Shown here: piece after piece, positions 1-11,929 of the stretch | Layout of the letters: each line of letters opens with the position of its first letter | Position numbering within the stretch: position 1 is the first letter of the stretch | NCBI GenBank assembly: GCA_023213395.1 | Contig: CM041465.1 | Span: forward strand, 204,235,741-204,299,740 | Length of the DNA: 64,000 nt | Direction: 5' to 3' | Source of the DNA: Cycas panzhihuaensis | Taxonomy: Eukaryota; Cycadophyta | Notes under the pieces: model-generated | What the model was told of the DNA's origin: nothing | Databases searched by the model: none | The model's input: only the letters and a program-made list of their open reading frames with translations | Translations under genes and position numbers: made by a program

Positions 1-587
1 TAAGCTATTTTTTAATGCCGTCAATTTTATTGGGTTCTTCATTTTCACTCAGTCAAAACAACTGGCTATACTCACATATTGGGCTTGCTTTTTAAAGTGC
101 ATTTACTGTTTTAAAGTTATAAGAATTTTGCCATAACAAATTATGTATTAAAGATGATTTAGACCTTCTTGTATTGTTTAGCCCATAACTTTATCATAAA
201 GTGTCAAATTTAGGTCTCGTTTAAGGCATAAGATTTCTAATTTAATTATCTATAAAGTAAGTAGTTATTTTAGCATATTTTATGTATCTTTTTATGTTTA
301 AAGTTGATGTAAGCTTTTAAGGCTTCTTACGAATTAACCCTATAAACAAAACTTTACACAAACTCCTCTTTATAATATCAAATTAATATAAAAATATTTA
401 TTTTGGAAGTGGTTAAGTCATAATTAGGACACTTGTTCATGTCCCAAAGTTGAAAAGGGACTATTTATCTTAAGCTTAAGTGATCTTTTATCCCCATTTA
501 ATGCCTCTTACTCCATTTTATTTCAAGCACACTTACCCCTTTATCATTAAGCACCTTTACACTTTTAACTAGTTTATTTTCTTCATC
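1..587 (+). other. Untranslated leader of copia A
   Basis: No gene seen. The stretch is AT-rich and aligns by eye with the leader of copia B at about 31330-31945, including the shared words around 'catgtcccaaagtt' at 439-452 and 31824-31837. It is therefore read as the leader between 5' LTR and gag. Confidence 0.6.
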
Positions 588-1560
588 ATGACTTCTAGTG
601 TCAACAATGTAATGGTGCCTAATTTTAATGGCATTAATTTTAAAAATTAGACTAGAAGAATGAATCTAACCTTTATATTCAAAGATATATGGGATTTAAT
701 TATAAATACCTATAGTCCACTTGATCCTAATATTATTACAAATGAGAAGAATATCTTATAAGAGAATAAAAAGAAGGATAATGAGGCTTTGGCATTCATC
801 TTCTATACTTTGGAGGACTATGTCTTCCTAAGTATAATTGAGGCAACTATACCAAAGGAGGCATAAGACTTATTAAAGACTACCTACAAAGGACATGCTA
901 CAAGGAAACTACAAACTATGAGAAGAAGATTCAAAATCTATTACATAAATAATAATAAAGGGGCTAATAATTTCATAACCAAAATATAAGATCTAGTTAA
1001 TCAAATGATGTCCTTATGAGAAGATCTTAATGAATAAAGAGTTGTGGAAAAGATTCTAAGAAGTGTAGGTGAAATTATGAGATTTAAAATGGTAGTCTCT
1101 ATCATTGAAGTTTCTAACGACCTTACTATACTTAAGGTACATTAACTTAGTGGCATATTGTTAATTATTGAAGAAAAGAAAAATAGCAATAAGTCCTTGG
1201 AGCATACATTTGTCACTAAAATAAATATTAGGATATTTTATGAAGGGCAAAGTTCTACAAAAAGAGGTCAATCCCTAGAGGTTTAAAACAATATGGTAGG
1301 GACAAAACTATAGGAACTAAGGATAATTTCATTAAGGACAAGCTTATGGAGATCAAGGCTAATTTAATCAAGGGTAGGGATGAAGTTTTACAAATCAAAG
1401 GCAAGATTATAAACCTTAAAACTATAAAGGTAAAGGATAAAGTCTAAGAGTGAGAAACTAAGGACAAAGAGGAATAGGCCCTAGAAGAGAGGAAGAGGAA
1501 GAGGAATAACATAATGTTCTTTTTATAATATAAGTGGATACTTAGAAAATAATTACTTTT
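588..1560 (+). pseudogene. copia A gag (UBN2-type) pseudogene
   Basis: Reading from the ATG at 588 gives a copia capsid protein start (VPNFNGINF, then MNLTFIFKDIWDLI) and the typical phrases EALAFIFYTLED and later IEVSNDLTILK. Copia Gag builds the cytoplasmic virus-like particle. Several in-frame stops interrupt it, and the CCHC zinc knuckle expected near 1510-1550 is no longer readable. A basic Lys-rich stretch at 1260-1500 fits the nucleocapsid part. Copia B gag is the close relative. Confidence 0.75.
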
Positions 1561-1619
1561 TAAAAAAGTTGAACATGCAAAACAGAGCTATAAATATAAT
1601 AATTAAAGAACCAAGAGAA

Positions 1620-3072
1620 AAAAAAAATATTAATTCTAATGGCTAATAAAGAAGAAGATAGCATAATGACTCAAGTTACTCTACACACATGACTTATAGG
1701 AAAGAATAGCTTAAGGAGTTGGACAATCCTCAAACAAGCAAAATAATATTTGGAGATAATACTACTCAAATAGTAATAGATAAAGGGGATGTACCTATGC
1801 AAATAGAATTTAAAGAAACTAAGTACATCAATGATGTACTTTATGTCCTCGCACTGAAAAATAACTTGCTATTAATTGGATAAATTATGGAATAAAAATA
1901 TAAAATTATCTTTGATGATAGGGGGTACATAATTAGGGATAAGTTAAAAAATGAAGTAATAATTACTAAGGGTTAAATGACAAGCAACAGGTTGTTCAAG
2001 TTAATTATACCCCTAAATGACTATTATGCCTTTGAGGCATCGATTAATGTAGATAGTGAGACATGGCATCAAAGATTTGACCATGTGAATTATAATGACT
2101 TAGCATTAATAAATAAGATAGAAACAATGATTGGTCTACCCAATATTAAACATAATAAAGAGGTTTACAATGGATGTATACTATGCAAATAATAAATGAA
2201 AGGATTCCTAAATGACAGCTATAGAGTAAATGGGTCACTTCAACTAGTATACACAGATTTATGTGGACCAATAGATATAACATCCCTTAGAGGTACTAGA
2301 TACTTCATGACATTTATTGATAACTTCACAAGAATGGCTTGGGTATATTTTTTCAAGCTTAAATTAGAAGTATTCTAATGCTTTATTGACTTTAAGGTGA
2401 TGATTAAGACGCAAAGTAGCCATAAAATCTTAACCCTTAAATTAGATAATGAGAGAGAATTAATTTCTAATAAATTCAAGTATTATTATAAGTATTATGG
2501 AATAGAGAAATAATTAACTAATCCTTATACCCCTCAATAAAAAGGGGCAATAAAAAGGGAAAACAAGATAATTATTAAGATAGTAAGGAGTATGCTTAGG
2601 GATAATCATCTTAGCAATGACTTTTGGGAAGAAGTTATTTATATAGTTATTTACTTATTGAATAAATATACAATAAAGGCAATCAGTTGGATCAAACTTG
2701 AAGAGGCTTGGATAAGGCATAAGTTTAACATCAAATACTTAAGGGTATTTAGGTATATAACATGTACACATATTATAAAATAAAAAAAGACCAAGTTGAA
2801 TGACAAAGGCGCTAAGTGCATATTTATAGGATATGATGATACATCAAGATCCTATAAATTATATGATACTAAGCCTAAAAGGATCATCATGAGTAAGGAT
2901 GTCATCTTCAATGAAGATAGATTTTATCAAGAAGATATTATTAAAATAGTTAAAGGCAAGAGTATAATAGTTAATATGGAACTTAACTCAAATGGTACAA
3001 ATGTGCCTATGTCAATTAATACAAGTGGAGTAGGGCCATCTACTTTAAATTTAAAAATTCTAAAATGGGTGC
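1620..3072 (+). pseudogene. copia A pol, 5' half: protease and integrase
   Basis: Protease: a degenerate DSxxSTHMT motif near 1670 corresponds to the usual D-S-G-C/A-S/T-H-M. Pre-integrase zinc finger at 1977-2192: WHQRFDHVN followed by CILCK. Integrase core at about 2196-2600: VYTDLCGP carries the first Asp, LDNERE the second; the third catalytic residue is Lys instead of Glu (codon 2553-2555). C-terminal phrases NDFWEEVIY and KCIFIGYDDTSRSYKLYD are typical of copia. Several stops separate these pieces. The frame ends abruptly at the insertion point of the Tat element. Confidence 0.85.
3068..3072. repeat. Left target-site duplication of the Tat element (GGTGC)
   Basis: GGTGC lies directly before the left LTR and again directly after the right LTR at 23616-23620. 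Five bases is the usual duplication length for LTR elements. Confidence 0.9.
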
Positions 3073-6000
3073 TATTTCCTGGCTACCGGGAATAGACATG
3101 GGCGAGTCGACTTAGGTAAGTACATGTATGCTTCTATCCCTACACTTGTTAGTTTTTAAAAAGGTAGGTTGAGGCACTTCACCTACATTACATGATGATT
3201 GATTCACTGTATGACCACTATGCATCCATTGCTTAACCACACTGCATCTCTGCACCTTTTCAACCTATGATGATCTAGCGATACATATCCCATGGTGCTC
3301 CACAACCCTCCTCCTTACCTCCATAATGTTCCCAAGTACCATTTGGCTTCTGTAGCCCAATCACATCACCTGTCGGTGCATCATGACCCTTGGCACCTGG
3401 CCTAGGCTTGGTTGTCAACCTACGTCCATTTGTCGTCCTTTTAGAGAATCTTTCGCCTTTATTACTTGTCTGTCGTGGCCTCCCTAAGCCCCATAACTCC
3501 TTCCTTCCACCTGGATAGAGTACTTTGCTTCTCTGGGCCTGAGTTTCTCCTCTTTTGGAGCTTCTGGGCTCCTCTTCCCTTGCTTTTCCCTTTGTTTCTA
3601 CCGCACTGCATTAAACTTCGTGGTACCACTGCAAACTTCACTAAGATCGTTAAGTTTATCATGGGCATCGTCCACGCTGATTATTTTTTAAAATTTTCCA
3701 CAGTTAATTTCGTATTTATTACAAAATTACCACATGGAAGTGACTTGTTTCTTGCCTAGGCAGAACCCTAATTTCTCAATTGAGTTAGGGTTGGGTTTGA
3801 AAACCCAAAAAAACCCTTATTTCATCTCTCTCTCACTCATCTTTTCCACTACTTCTTTCAAAAATGCCTTGCAAATAGGACCAAGTCTACTACATCTACT
3901 TCTTAGCCAGCTACCAGCCTCTTATAGCTCTAGACACATAGTTGTAGGCCTGTAGTATGGCCAGCCAAGAGAAGATTATGCTCCAAATGCTCCATCAAGT
4001 TCCAACTACCTTTCTTGCTCCAATTTTCTTCCTGCTTGTTGCACTATTAGGTTTTTTTCCTGCAAACCCCATAGGGCTTACTCCTTCATTCAATTTCATA
4101 GGTAGATGTTCCTCAAATCCTCCTATAACAGGTAAATCCTAGTCAATCCTTTGCTTTCTTTTCTTTGAGCAACATAAATACTACTTGCCAATACTTTTTT
4201 GCAGCAACTTTTTTCTTTCTTTCTATTGCAAATGGGAGACAAACCCTCCCCTTTCGCCTATTTGTTGTTTCTTTTAATTCCTTCCTAGTTTCTTCAAGAA
4301 GATAGCAAGGGAGAGGAACCTATGGAGAGTGAAAGGAGCTAAAGGTGGGGTCCTTCACCCAACAAGCCTTCTCCTCAAGGGAAATCCCCTTCTCTCCTCA
4401 ACTCTCCCTTCTTTATACCTCCCTTAAGTCCCCAAGGGGCCATTGGAAGATAGACCATTGCTGGCAGCAGCATAGGTAGCCCATTACTGCTCTTGCCACT
4501 AGCCCAGTAGATCCTACATGGGTGGGGTTTCAACCCCTACTCCATATTCTCTTGTCCCTTGGTTCTAAACTTTTGCGAAACTCGCAAATGTTGTGTGTTG
4601 TAACTTCTACGATCTTAGAAATGTTTATAACATTTCTTGCTGTCATTGCTTGTATTCTTAGAAGCTGGTTTGCATTCATTTCCCCTTTTTATCCTAGTAC
4701 TTAGGGGTAGCGTGGAGCACCTTTGATGTAGAGGGTTAGCCATTCTGAGGCTAACCACCCTTCCTCTTTCTCTCTCCCCCCTTTTCCCATATTACATACC
4801 AAATAACATACGAAGCATAAGGAGTGATATTAGTGTTGAATATATTTCTTCTAATTAAGATAGTTGTATCCTGTCACTTTCTAAATTACATATATGTCTT
4901 GTATATGTTTGGTGCCCCTTGGGAAAGGGAGAACCTTATTGGTTGCAGGTTTTCTTTTACACTTGGAGGAAAAAGGGGACTTCATCCCAGGTATGTTTCC
5001 TTTTCTTTCAATAGTTACTTTCTTTTTCTCTCAAAGTTGTAAAGTGGAGTTGCAATAGTTTTTATATTTCCTTACATTACATTTATTTTTTCCTTTTTGA
5101 TTTCGAAAAAGGTAAGGAAGCCCCCCTTCTTTGTCGGCACTCCTTCTATCATGCCATTCGTGGTTAGGAGAAGGGTGAAGATCGCAAGCATGGTGAGGGA
5201 AGCACTACTTCAACCATCATATTTCAGGTATGCATCCCTTGTTTTAGCCTTCTTCTCCTTGTCTCTTTTCCCCCTCTTTTGAATACCATTTGGGTAAAAA
5301 GGGAAGAAAAATATTGGTTTGGATCTCTTGCACTTCACTTGCTTGTTTTTTTGCAAAGCTTATATAGTGGAAATCTAGGCACTTGCATGTGTATACCCCT
5401 CCCATTTTATTGCATTGTCACCTAGTAACTTTACACCCTTTTGCATGAGCTTCATGTCACATAGTGATCTCTTTGATCTCCCTACTTTTCATTTAAAAAG
5501 ATAAAGAGAGTGAGGTTGCATGCATAAGTAAACAAGAGAGAGAGATTTGCATTACTTTGTTGTCTCTGAAAGTGATTCCTTTAAGCATAAACATATGACA
5601 TTACCCTAAAATACCATACTCTCACCTTGCGTTTCTTAACCATATACAAAACAAAGACAAACACAAAGACAACCATTCTTGTTGACTCGTCACTCCTAGA
5701 ATCCTCTTTAGGTTTGGCCCCTTAAGAGTACCTCCTCTCAAGGTCGTTTGCTTTATCTTTCTTATTTCTCTAGGCTGGACTTCCCGAGTTTGGCCTTTAG
5801 GTCAACGTCTAGCTTATAAAACTAGCCATCATTTTAACCACTCACGTTATAAGATGCCTTAGGCTTACGTGTGTGTTCTTTCCCTTTTCTTATTAAGGAT
5901 CATCCCTATCATAACCTCTTCATACAATGAGCCATTCCCTCATCTCTTTCCTCCCTCCTTCGGCCATCCAAGGACAGGAGGGCCTCTTTTGAGGTTACTT

Positions 6001-6231
6001 AGTAAACTGAGGAGATCCTTTGTTTATCCACCACTCCAGATCGAGGAAGAGTTATCTCAAAGGAGTTTGTGCGCTATTTGTAGGTCTCAAACCTACGTTC
6101 TGATGCACAGATGCCCTTTGTGAGTGAATCCCTTCACTTATTATGATAGGTCCATAGCCATCTAAAACCATTAGTTGTCTGCCTCGATCTCATTCGAGTG
6201 TAGAAACAGCCCCCCTAGAGGTGCAATTCCA
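3073..6231 (+). repeat. 5' LTR of the Tat element
   Basis: 3159 bp, matching 20505-23615 along its whole length. It starts TATTTCCTGG (TG mutated to TA) and ends TTCCA. No ORF inside is credible: the short ones are not conserved between the two LTR copies. A conserved GGCCATCC...GGGCC block lies at 5961-5985 near the 3' end. Confidence 0.92.
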
Positions 6232-6232
6232 C

Positions 6233-6251
6233 TAGCGACCATACTAGGGAC
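6233..6251 (+). other. Probable primer-binding site of the Tat element
   Basis: One base after the LTR, TAGCGACCATACTAGGGAC resembles the TGGCGAC...CTGGGGAC primer sites of Ogre-like elements (from memory, tRNA-Arg type). It differs mainly by G-to-A changes. The tRNA assignment is inference. Confidence 0.5.
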
Positions 6252-6825
6252 TCACTAGTAAGGGATTGATCCTCTCTCCCTTCTTGTTGGTGCTACTTCC
6301 TTTCTTATAGCTCTCCTCGATTCATTGGGTGACCCCTAACACTTATCACATTATCTCTTTCCCTTCTAATTTTTAGGGGGAACTTGTATGTGGTGGTTCT
6401 CTCATCGCTTACGAGGCCTTCCTTCTTTGTTAGAAGACTCTTGTTATCATCCCCTTCCTTCGTTGAATTCTGATTTGACCATTGAAGGATTCCCTTCAGA
6501 TTAGAAATATCATGCCTATGCTTCTGTATCTCACGAGCCATCCACCTCCTTCTAAGGGCCCACCCAAGAGGGTGAGGACCCTATCTGTTATCCAGGTGAC
6601 CAAGAACACCTACAAGTCCATCACCTCTCCACTCATGAAGTGGAGGCGTCTTCTCCTTTAGAGTTCCACCACCTTGGTGGTGACTCTCATGAGGATCGTC
6701 CCATGAGGTCTGCCTCATATGAGGACCCTTCCACCTCTTATGATCAAGCCCCCCCCCCCCCCCGCAGATGTTGTGGAAGCCCTTAACCACTACTTCCAAG
6801 TTGTCAGCCTATAATCACATTCTAA
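6252..6825 (+). other. Untranslated leader of the Tat element
   Basis: No gene recognised. Pyrimidine-rich, with a run of 16 C at about 6750-6765. Ogre-type elements can carry an extra ORF before gag; I see no clear remnant of one here. Confidence 0.4.
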
Positions 6826-8187
6826 GTGGTTCGAGAATATCTTGCGAAGTATTGCGCTTCCTTCTTCCACATCCGCTCTATCTTGTCTATTTTATTTGAC
6901 TCCCTTACCTACAACGAGGGCGTCCCTCGCTTCATCCTTCTCTTCCTATACTCCATGTTCCTTAGGGACCACCAAAGGTATGTCTTCTTCCCAACTTGGG
7001 TTGACAATGCCCCCCTCCAGTCAAACAATTACACCTCTAGTCAAACAACTACACCTCCACCAACCATAGTATATCCACCTCCTTTTAGATTTAGGGGACC
7101 CGCATGCGCCCTTACTTCTAGTCACGTGAGGGCTGCCCCCACATATTCCCAAGCTCAACTTAGGGATCCTTCCCTTTACTTACCTCTAGGTTATGCTTCT
7201 CAATCGTGGGGGCATGGTAAGGGAAACACCCTTCCAATTTATGGAGTGGATCTTTGCATATGTATGGCATTGCGCCACCTACAGGCAGGCCATATGGGCA
7301 AAACCCAGATCTACATCCCTTTGTTCCATCCTCCTACGTCATCTCTCACGTTGTGCCTTTATAAGGAGGGCAAGTCCCCTTCCAAAGCGCCATCTCCCAA
7401 GATCCTTCCAACAAGGGGCATACCCACAAGGGGGATGGGTCCCTCATACCCATCCACTCCTCTACCAATTCATTTGAATGTGGGATTGGTGCCTTCTCAC
7501 CAAACGAGAGGAGGTCAATATCTCCTTTAGAACCAAGTCTCCCAAGGAGGATTTTGGTAAGCTTGCCCACCTCCTCCTCCATCTTTCATCGATCCTATGG
7601 TCTAATCAAGGGCACACCCCTTTATGGATTATAGATCAACACCTCTATCCATTGAGGCGCTAAGAACCAACTTACCGTCTCACCCTCCCGAGGTTCCCAA
7701 ATTCAATGGGATCTCTTCGTAGGACCCAATGGAGCATGTCATAAGTTTTTTTATGGCATGCATTGATTATTGGGCATACAACTATATCCTAATGAAACTC
7801 TTCCTACACTCTCTCTAAGGCAATGTCCTTAAATGGTTCTATCGCCTTTTAATACACTCTATTTACTTATTCCAATAACTCATTGACAAATTTGTTAAAT
7901 ATTTTGATGTAGCTCGTCCTTTCGAGAGTGGAATGAAGGCTCTCATGTCTCTTAAACAAGGTCACGATGAGATGAATCATGACTTTGTGAGGCACTTTCA
8001 TAATCTTCTCCACTCCATAAAGGCAACCCTGCTTGAGGAGTTAAAGCAAGATCTCTTTGTTAACGCCCTTTGCCCCGAAGTCCACATTGAAGTCCTCAAA
8101 ATAGAGGCAACAATGTGTGATTCTGCCATAGCCAAGTGCTTGGCGCTTGAGGCCATTGAGATCCAGGTGGGTCTCATAACGACGTGA
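6826..8187 (+). pseudogene. Tat element gag pseudogene (Retrotrans_gag-like)
   Basis: One frame runs from about 6826 to 8187 with only a few stops. The first 235 codons are open and include a Pro-rich stretch (TTPPPTIVYPPPF). From about 7690 comes the capsid domain: VPKFNGISS, then DPMEHV, NVLKWFYRL, FVKYFDVARPFESGMKAL and MNHDFVRHFHNLLHSIK, the pattern of plant Ty3/gypsy capsid proteins. The interrupting codons (for example 7528-7530, 7816-7818) are TAG or TAA where CAG or CAA would restore sense, and the terminal TGA at 8185-8187 could derive from CGA. The start is uncertain. Confidence 0.75.
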
Positions 8188-8459
8188 GGTACCTCCACCA
8201 CCTCGCGACGTAAAAGTCCAACAGCCTCCTAGGTCTTCATCTCATCCGACATAGAAGACCTTGGATTACTTAACTTCCACTATATGTTCTTTCGAAGGTA
8301 CCATGAAGAAGCTTAAACTTCAAGCCCCTTCATCACCCACTTCTTACAAACCAGTCACCCACTTACCACAAACTAGTCCACCAAGCTTTTCAATCTGCTC
8401 CCCTCAAGGGTGATAATACTCAATCCTCTCAAACGAGGAAGCTAGATTCCTCCTTAGAG

Positions 8460-8966
8460 AAGAAGTGGTGTTCCATCTATGGGGAATGCTTCTACGAAGA
8501 TTCACAATGTAGAGCCCAACACCCTAGAGCTGCCCCACAACATGACTCTTCCCCCAAATGGGCATCTAGGCCCAACCTAGACCAACCCATCCACAAGGAT
8601 CCTTTCCCTAAACATGGGGAAAGTGATCGCAATACCCATCAAAAGGGTAATCGAAACAGAGGAAGGTCCCCAAACCCTCGCCCTTCACAAGCTAAAGGGA
8701 AGCGTGTAAGGAACTCTTCCTCTTTTTCCAATTCTCCTAACTGTCAAACTCCTTCCCCCTCTCGTTCCCAAAATAAAGGAAAGGGGGTCATTCAAATGCT
8801 TGAGACCATGTCGTTATATGTCTTAACCCAGTCCCAAGTAGCTAAAGAGGTAATCGATGCCTCTTCCTCCACTTCTCACATTGATCCTCCTTTGGAAGTC
8901 CCTCCTTTAGAAATCCTCATGCTTCCTAAGACCATTCTTGTGCACCCCGGTCGTTATGATTTCTGA
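8460..8966 (+). pseudogene. Tat element nucleocapsid region of gag
   Basis: In another frame than the capsid part, KKWCSIYGECFYEDSQCR looks like a decayed zinc knuckle with three Cys left. It is followed by a basic, Ser/Pro/Gln-rich tail (GNRNRGRSPNPRPSQAKGKR), typical of RNA-binding nucleocapsid segments. A phrase SQVAKEVIDASSS and a stop at 8964-8966 follow. A frameshift separates it from the capsid part. Confidence 0.6.
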
Positions 8967-9093
8967 AGGATGCTTCCCCAACCTACTGCCAAGGGGAAAC
9001 CCTTCTCCATCGTTGATGAGCTTCACACTGTGGCCGCGAGATGTCGATGATGGATGTCTTGAGAAGCTATCATGAGTAATGCACCTTTTTCTT

Positions 9094-9520
9094 ATAGGCT
9101 TTGGATTTAGTTAACGCATTCATTCATGCCTTGGGTATTGCCCCAAGTCATGTACTTGTCATCTCCTTCAACCCCAAAGATCTCCCCCCAGCCAGTGAAA
9201 GGGAACACCAATGGCACTAACCCTTCACTATAACTATAGAAACAACCAGATGCATCCTTTGAAGAACCATTGTAGATAATGGTTCTTCTGTTAATGCCAT
9301 GACCTTGTTCATCATACAAGAGCTTGGCATCTCAGCCCCTGAACCAGTTCCATGGCGGTGTCAAGGCTATGATAGTAGCGAAAAGACACCCTTGGGATCG
9401 GTATCTATTCCCCTTACTCTTAAGGATAAAACTATCCTCACCGATATTGTAGTCCTCAATGTGGACGTTGACTATAACCTCTTGTTGGGATACCCATGGG
9501 TTGACTAAATGGGGGTCATG
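9094..9520 (+). pseudogene. Tat element retropepsin-like protease
   Basis: The frame reads ALDLVNAFIHALGIAPSHV, then ETTRCIL, then the active-site motif IVDNGSSVNAM at about 9270 (D-x-G-S, normally D-G-G-S or D-T-G-S), and later DYNLLLGYPWVD, the second conserved block of plant retropepsins. The enzyme would cut the Gag-Pol precursor in the particle. A few stops (TAG at the start, TAA, TGA before the active site) break the frame. Confidence 0.8.
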
Positions 9521-9565
9521 TGCTCATCCCGTTAGGGGCAACTTAAATTCATCCATGAAGGACAA

Positions 9566-11080
9566 ATGAGGGTTAACCCCCAGGAGCCTCCTCCCAGCAA
9601 ACAATCCCGTCAACCTCATCAAGCAGTTTATGACAAGGCAAAGGGTGATAAAGGCCCTTCTACCCTTGCCTCTACTTGTTCTATTGACATTCCTAGTTCA
9701 TCTCACCTGGAAAAAGGTCCTTTCCCTTCTTCCTTAAACCTTATTTGCTTCACCCCTATTGGTGTAGGGACCTATGGGTACCTCGTCGTACTTAGTGACG
9801 ACGAGTCTGACAACGAGGATGAGGACCTCCCTCATCTCATATCCCTCCTAAACATGAGTAGAAGGTACTCTCTTCATTCCAAGCCCCAACATGGAGCCTC
9901 TTCCATCGAGGAGTCTGTTCCTCCTCTTGAGTCGCATGTTTTTGCTCCTACCTCTCATGCGATCTCCCATGTCATCTCGTCTTCCACTTCATTACCTTCC
10001 GTAGGCGATGAGGCGATGGAACCTCTTATCACCCGTCACAAGAGGGTACCCTCTGACTCTTCTGAAGAGTCCCTTGAGTACATCGAGTGGTGGGTCGATC
10101 GCTACGACCCTACCACTCCTTGCACTTCTCACCCCTCGTCTTCTCGAAGCATGCTTATTTATAGGGTAGACCGCTTTAAGGATGATGAGGCCTTGCTTAA
10201 GCATTTAGCACACTTCAAGCCTAATTTCCCTCTTGATCACCATAAACTTGGTCACCAGAAGATCTTATCCATTAGGTCACCTCTGGCTGACCTAAACCCA
10301 TCTTCTTTTTCTTCGCCTCCTCATGTTGACCGAGCCCCCATTCACTTCAAGGAAGGGAATGCTATGTGCATGGGGGCAACCAAGGACATCATCCTTACTC
10401 CCGATAAGGTCATAAGAGTGGGAGTGGAATGCTCTTTTGATGAAATGAAGGAATACACCCTTCTTTTCCAAGAATTCCATGATGTTTCTACATGGGACTA
10501 TTCTGACATGAAGGGAATAGACCCTTCTATCATCACCCATAACCTCACCACCATTCCGGGCACTTGCCCTGTGAAACAAAAGTAGCACCCTCTTCACCCA
10601 AAACTTTTAGGTACTGTGAATATGGAAGTTGAGAAACTCTTAGACACGGGGTTAATCACTTCCATTGATTACCCCAAATGGGTGTCTAACATCATTCCTA
10701 TTACTAAAAAGAGTGGGACGAAGGATAACTTTCCTCTTCCCTTCATCGATCAAATCATTAATCGAACTGTCCGATTTGAAGTCATGTCCCTGATAGACAA
10801 CTTCTCGGGTTACAACCAAATCCAAATCTCCACTGAAGACTATCACAAGATGACCTTCACCATGCCTTGGGGCACCTTCGCTTACAATGTGATATCCTTT
10901 GGGCTTAAGAACGCAGGTGCCACTTATCAAAGGGCGATGTAATTTGTCTTTCACAACCTTATTAACAAAACTCTTGAGGTTTTTATGGATGACATGATGG
11001 GCCTTTTGCACATAAGGGCCAATTATCCTAGTGATTTGTAGGCCATCTTCATACGATGCTGCAAATACCATGCAAGCCTA
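9566..11080 (+). pseudogene. Tat element linker and reverse transcriptase
   Basis: An open frame of 339 codons (9566-10585) forms the linker between protease and RT. It has an acidic patch SDDESDNEDEDLPH, and its end, FHDVSTWDYSDMKGIDPSII, is the conserved lead-in to RT in Tat elements. RT follows after one stop: MEVEKLLDTGLI, FPLPFIDQII, LIDNFSGYNQIQIS, GTFAYNVISFGLKNAGATYQRAM, then FMDDM as the decayed Y-x-D-D catalytic box near 10982. About 20 residues, including the usual R-V-C-x-D-F/Y-R-D-L-N box, are missing between KKSGT and KDNFPLP (about 10716-10725). RT cannot be active. Confidence 0.85.
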
Positions 11081-11227
11081 AACCCCCTTAAATGCGCATT
11101 TGCCCTGACAATTGGTAAGCTCCTTAGATTCCTCATTTCGAAACAAGGTATCTAAATTGACCCCAACAAAGTCAAGGCCACCCTTGTCATGCCTCCTCCT
11201 AAGACCCAACGATAAATTAAGTCATTC

Positions 11228-11760
11228 TTGAGTAGGTTAGGCTTCCTTAGGTGTTTCATAGTGAATTTTTCGATAAATGCCAAACCCCACACCAACCTAT
11301 TGAAGAAAGGGGCCCCATTTGTTTGGTCTCCAAATGCCCAACAAGCCTTCAAGGAGCTCAAGAGAGCTCTTGCTCCTGCTCCAACTTTGGCACCCCTTGT
11401 CTTTAATAGACCCTTCATCCTCTATACCTCGGCCACTGATGAATCCTTGGGCACCATGCTTGCCCAAGAGGATGACTCGGGAACCGAGAGAGCTATTTAT
11501 TTCATCAGTTGCACCCTAGTGGCTTCTGAACTTAACTACTCCCCTGTAGAGAAGGAGTGCCTCTCCTTGGTGGATGCTACCAAGAAGTTCAAGTACTACT
11601 TGCTCAGAAATACTACTCGAGTGATCATCCAATCTGATCCCTTGAGGTATTTGCTAACTCGATCTGACCTGACAGGTTGGACTGGCAAGTAGGTCATCCT
11701 CCTCTAGGAATTTGATCTTTAAATCATTAACAGGAAATTGAAGAAAGGGATGGCCGTCAT
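11228..11760 (+). pseudogene. Tat element first RNase H (Ty3-type)
   Basis: The lead-in FLRCFIVNFSINAKPHTNLLKKGAPFVW is the RT-RNase H connection. The RNase H then shows FILYTSATDESLGTMLAQ (first catalytic Asp), YSPVEKECLSLVDATKK (Glu) and VIIQSDPLRYLLTR (Asp). Open from 11228 to 11692, then a stop. It degrades the RNA strand during cDNA synthesis. The link to integrase is short (about 80 codons) and contains no second RNase H, unlike the usual Tat/Ogre order. Confidence 0.85.
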
Positions 11761-11929
11761 CAAGTAACTCGCCAACACCCCCATCCCAAATTCTTCTAAT
11801 GCTCTTATCAATGATTCCTTGCCTGATGAGCCTATTTTGGCTATTCAAGATTCCCATCCCCATCTATTAGCTAACGGTGATTGGTATAGGGATATTGTAT
11901 GATACCTCATTGAGCAGCAGTATCATCCC

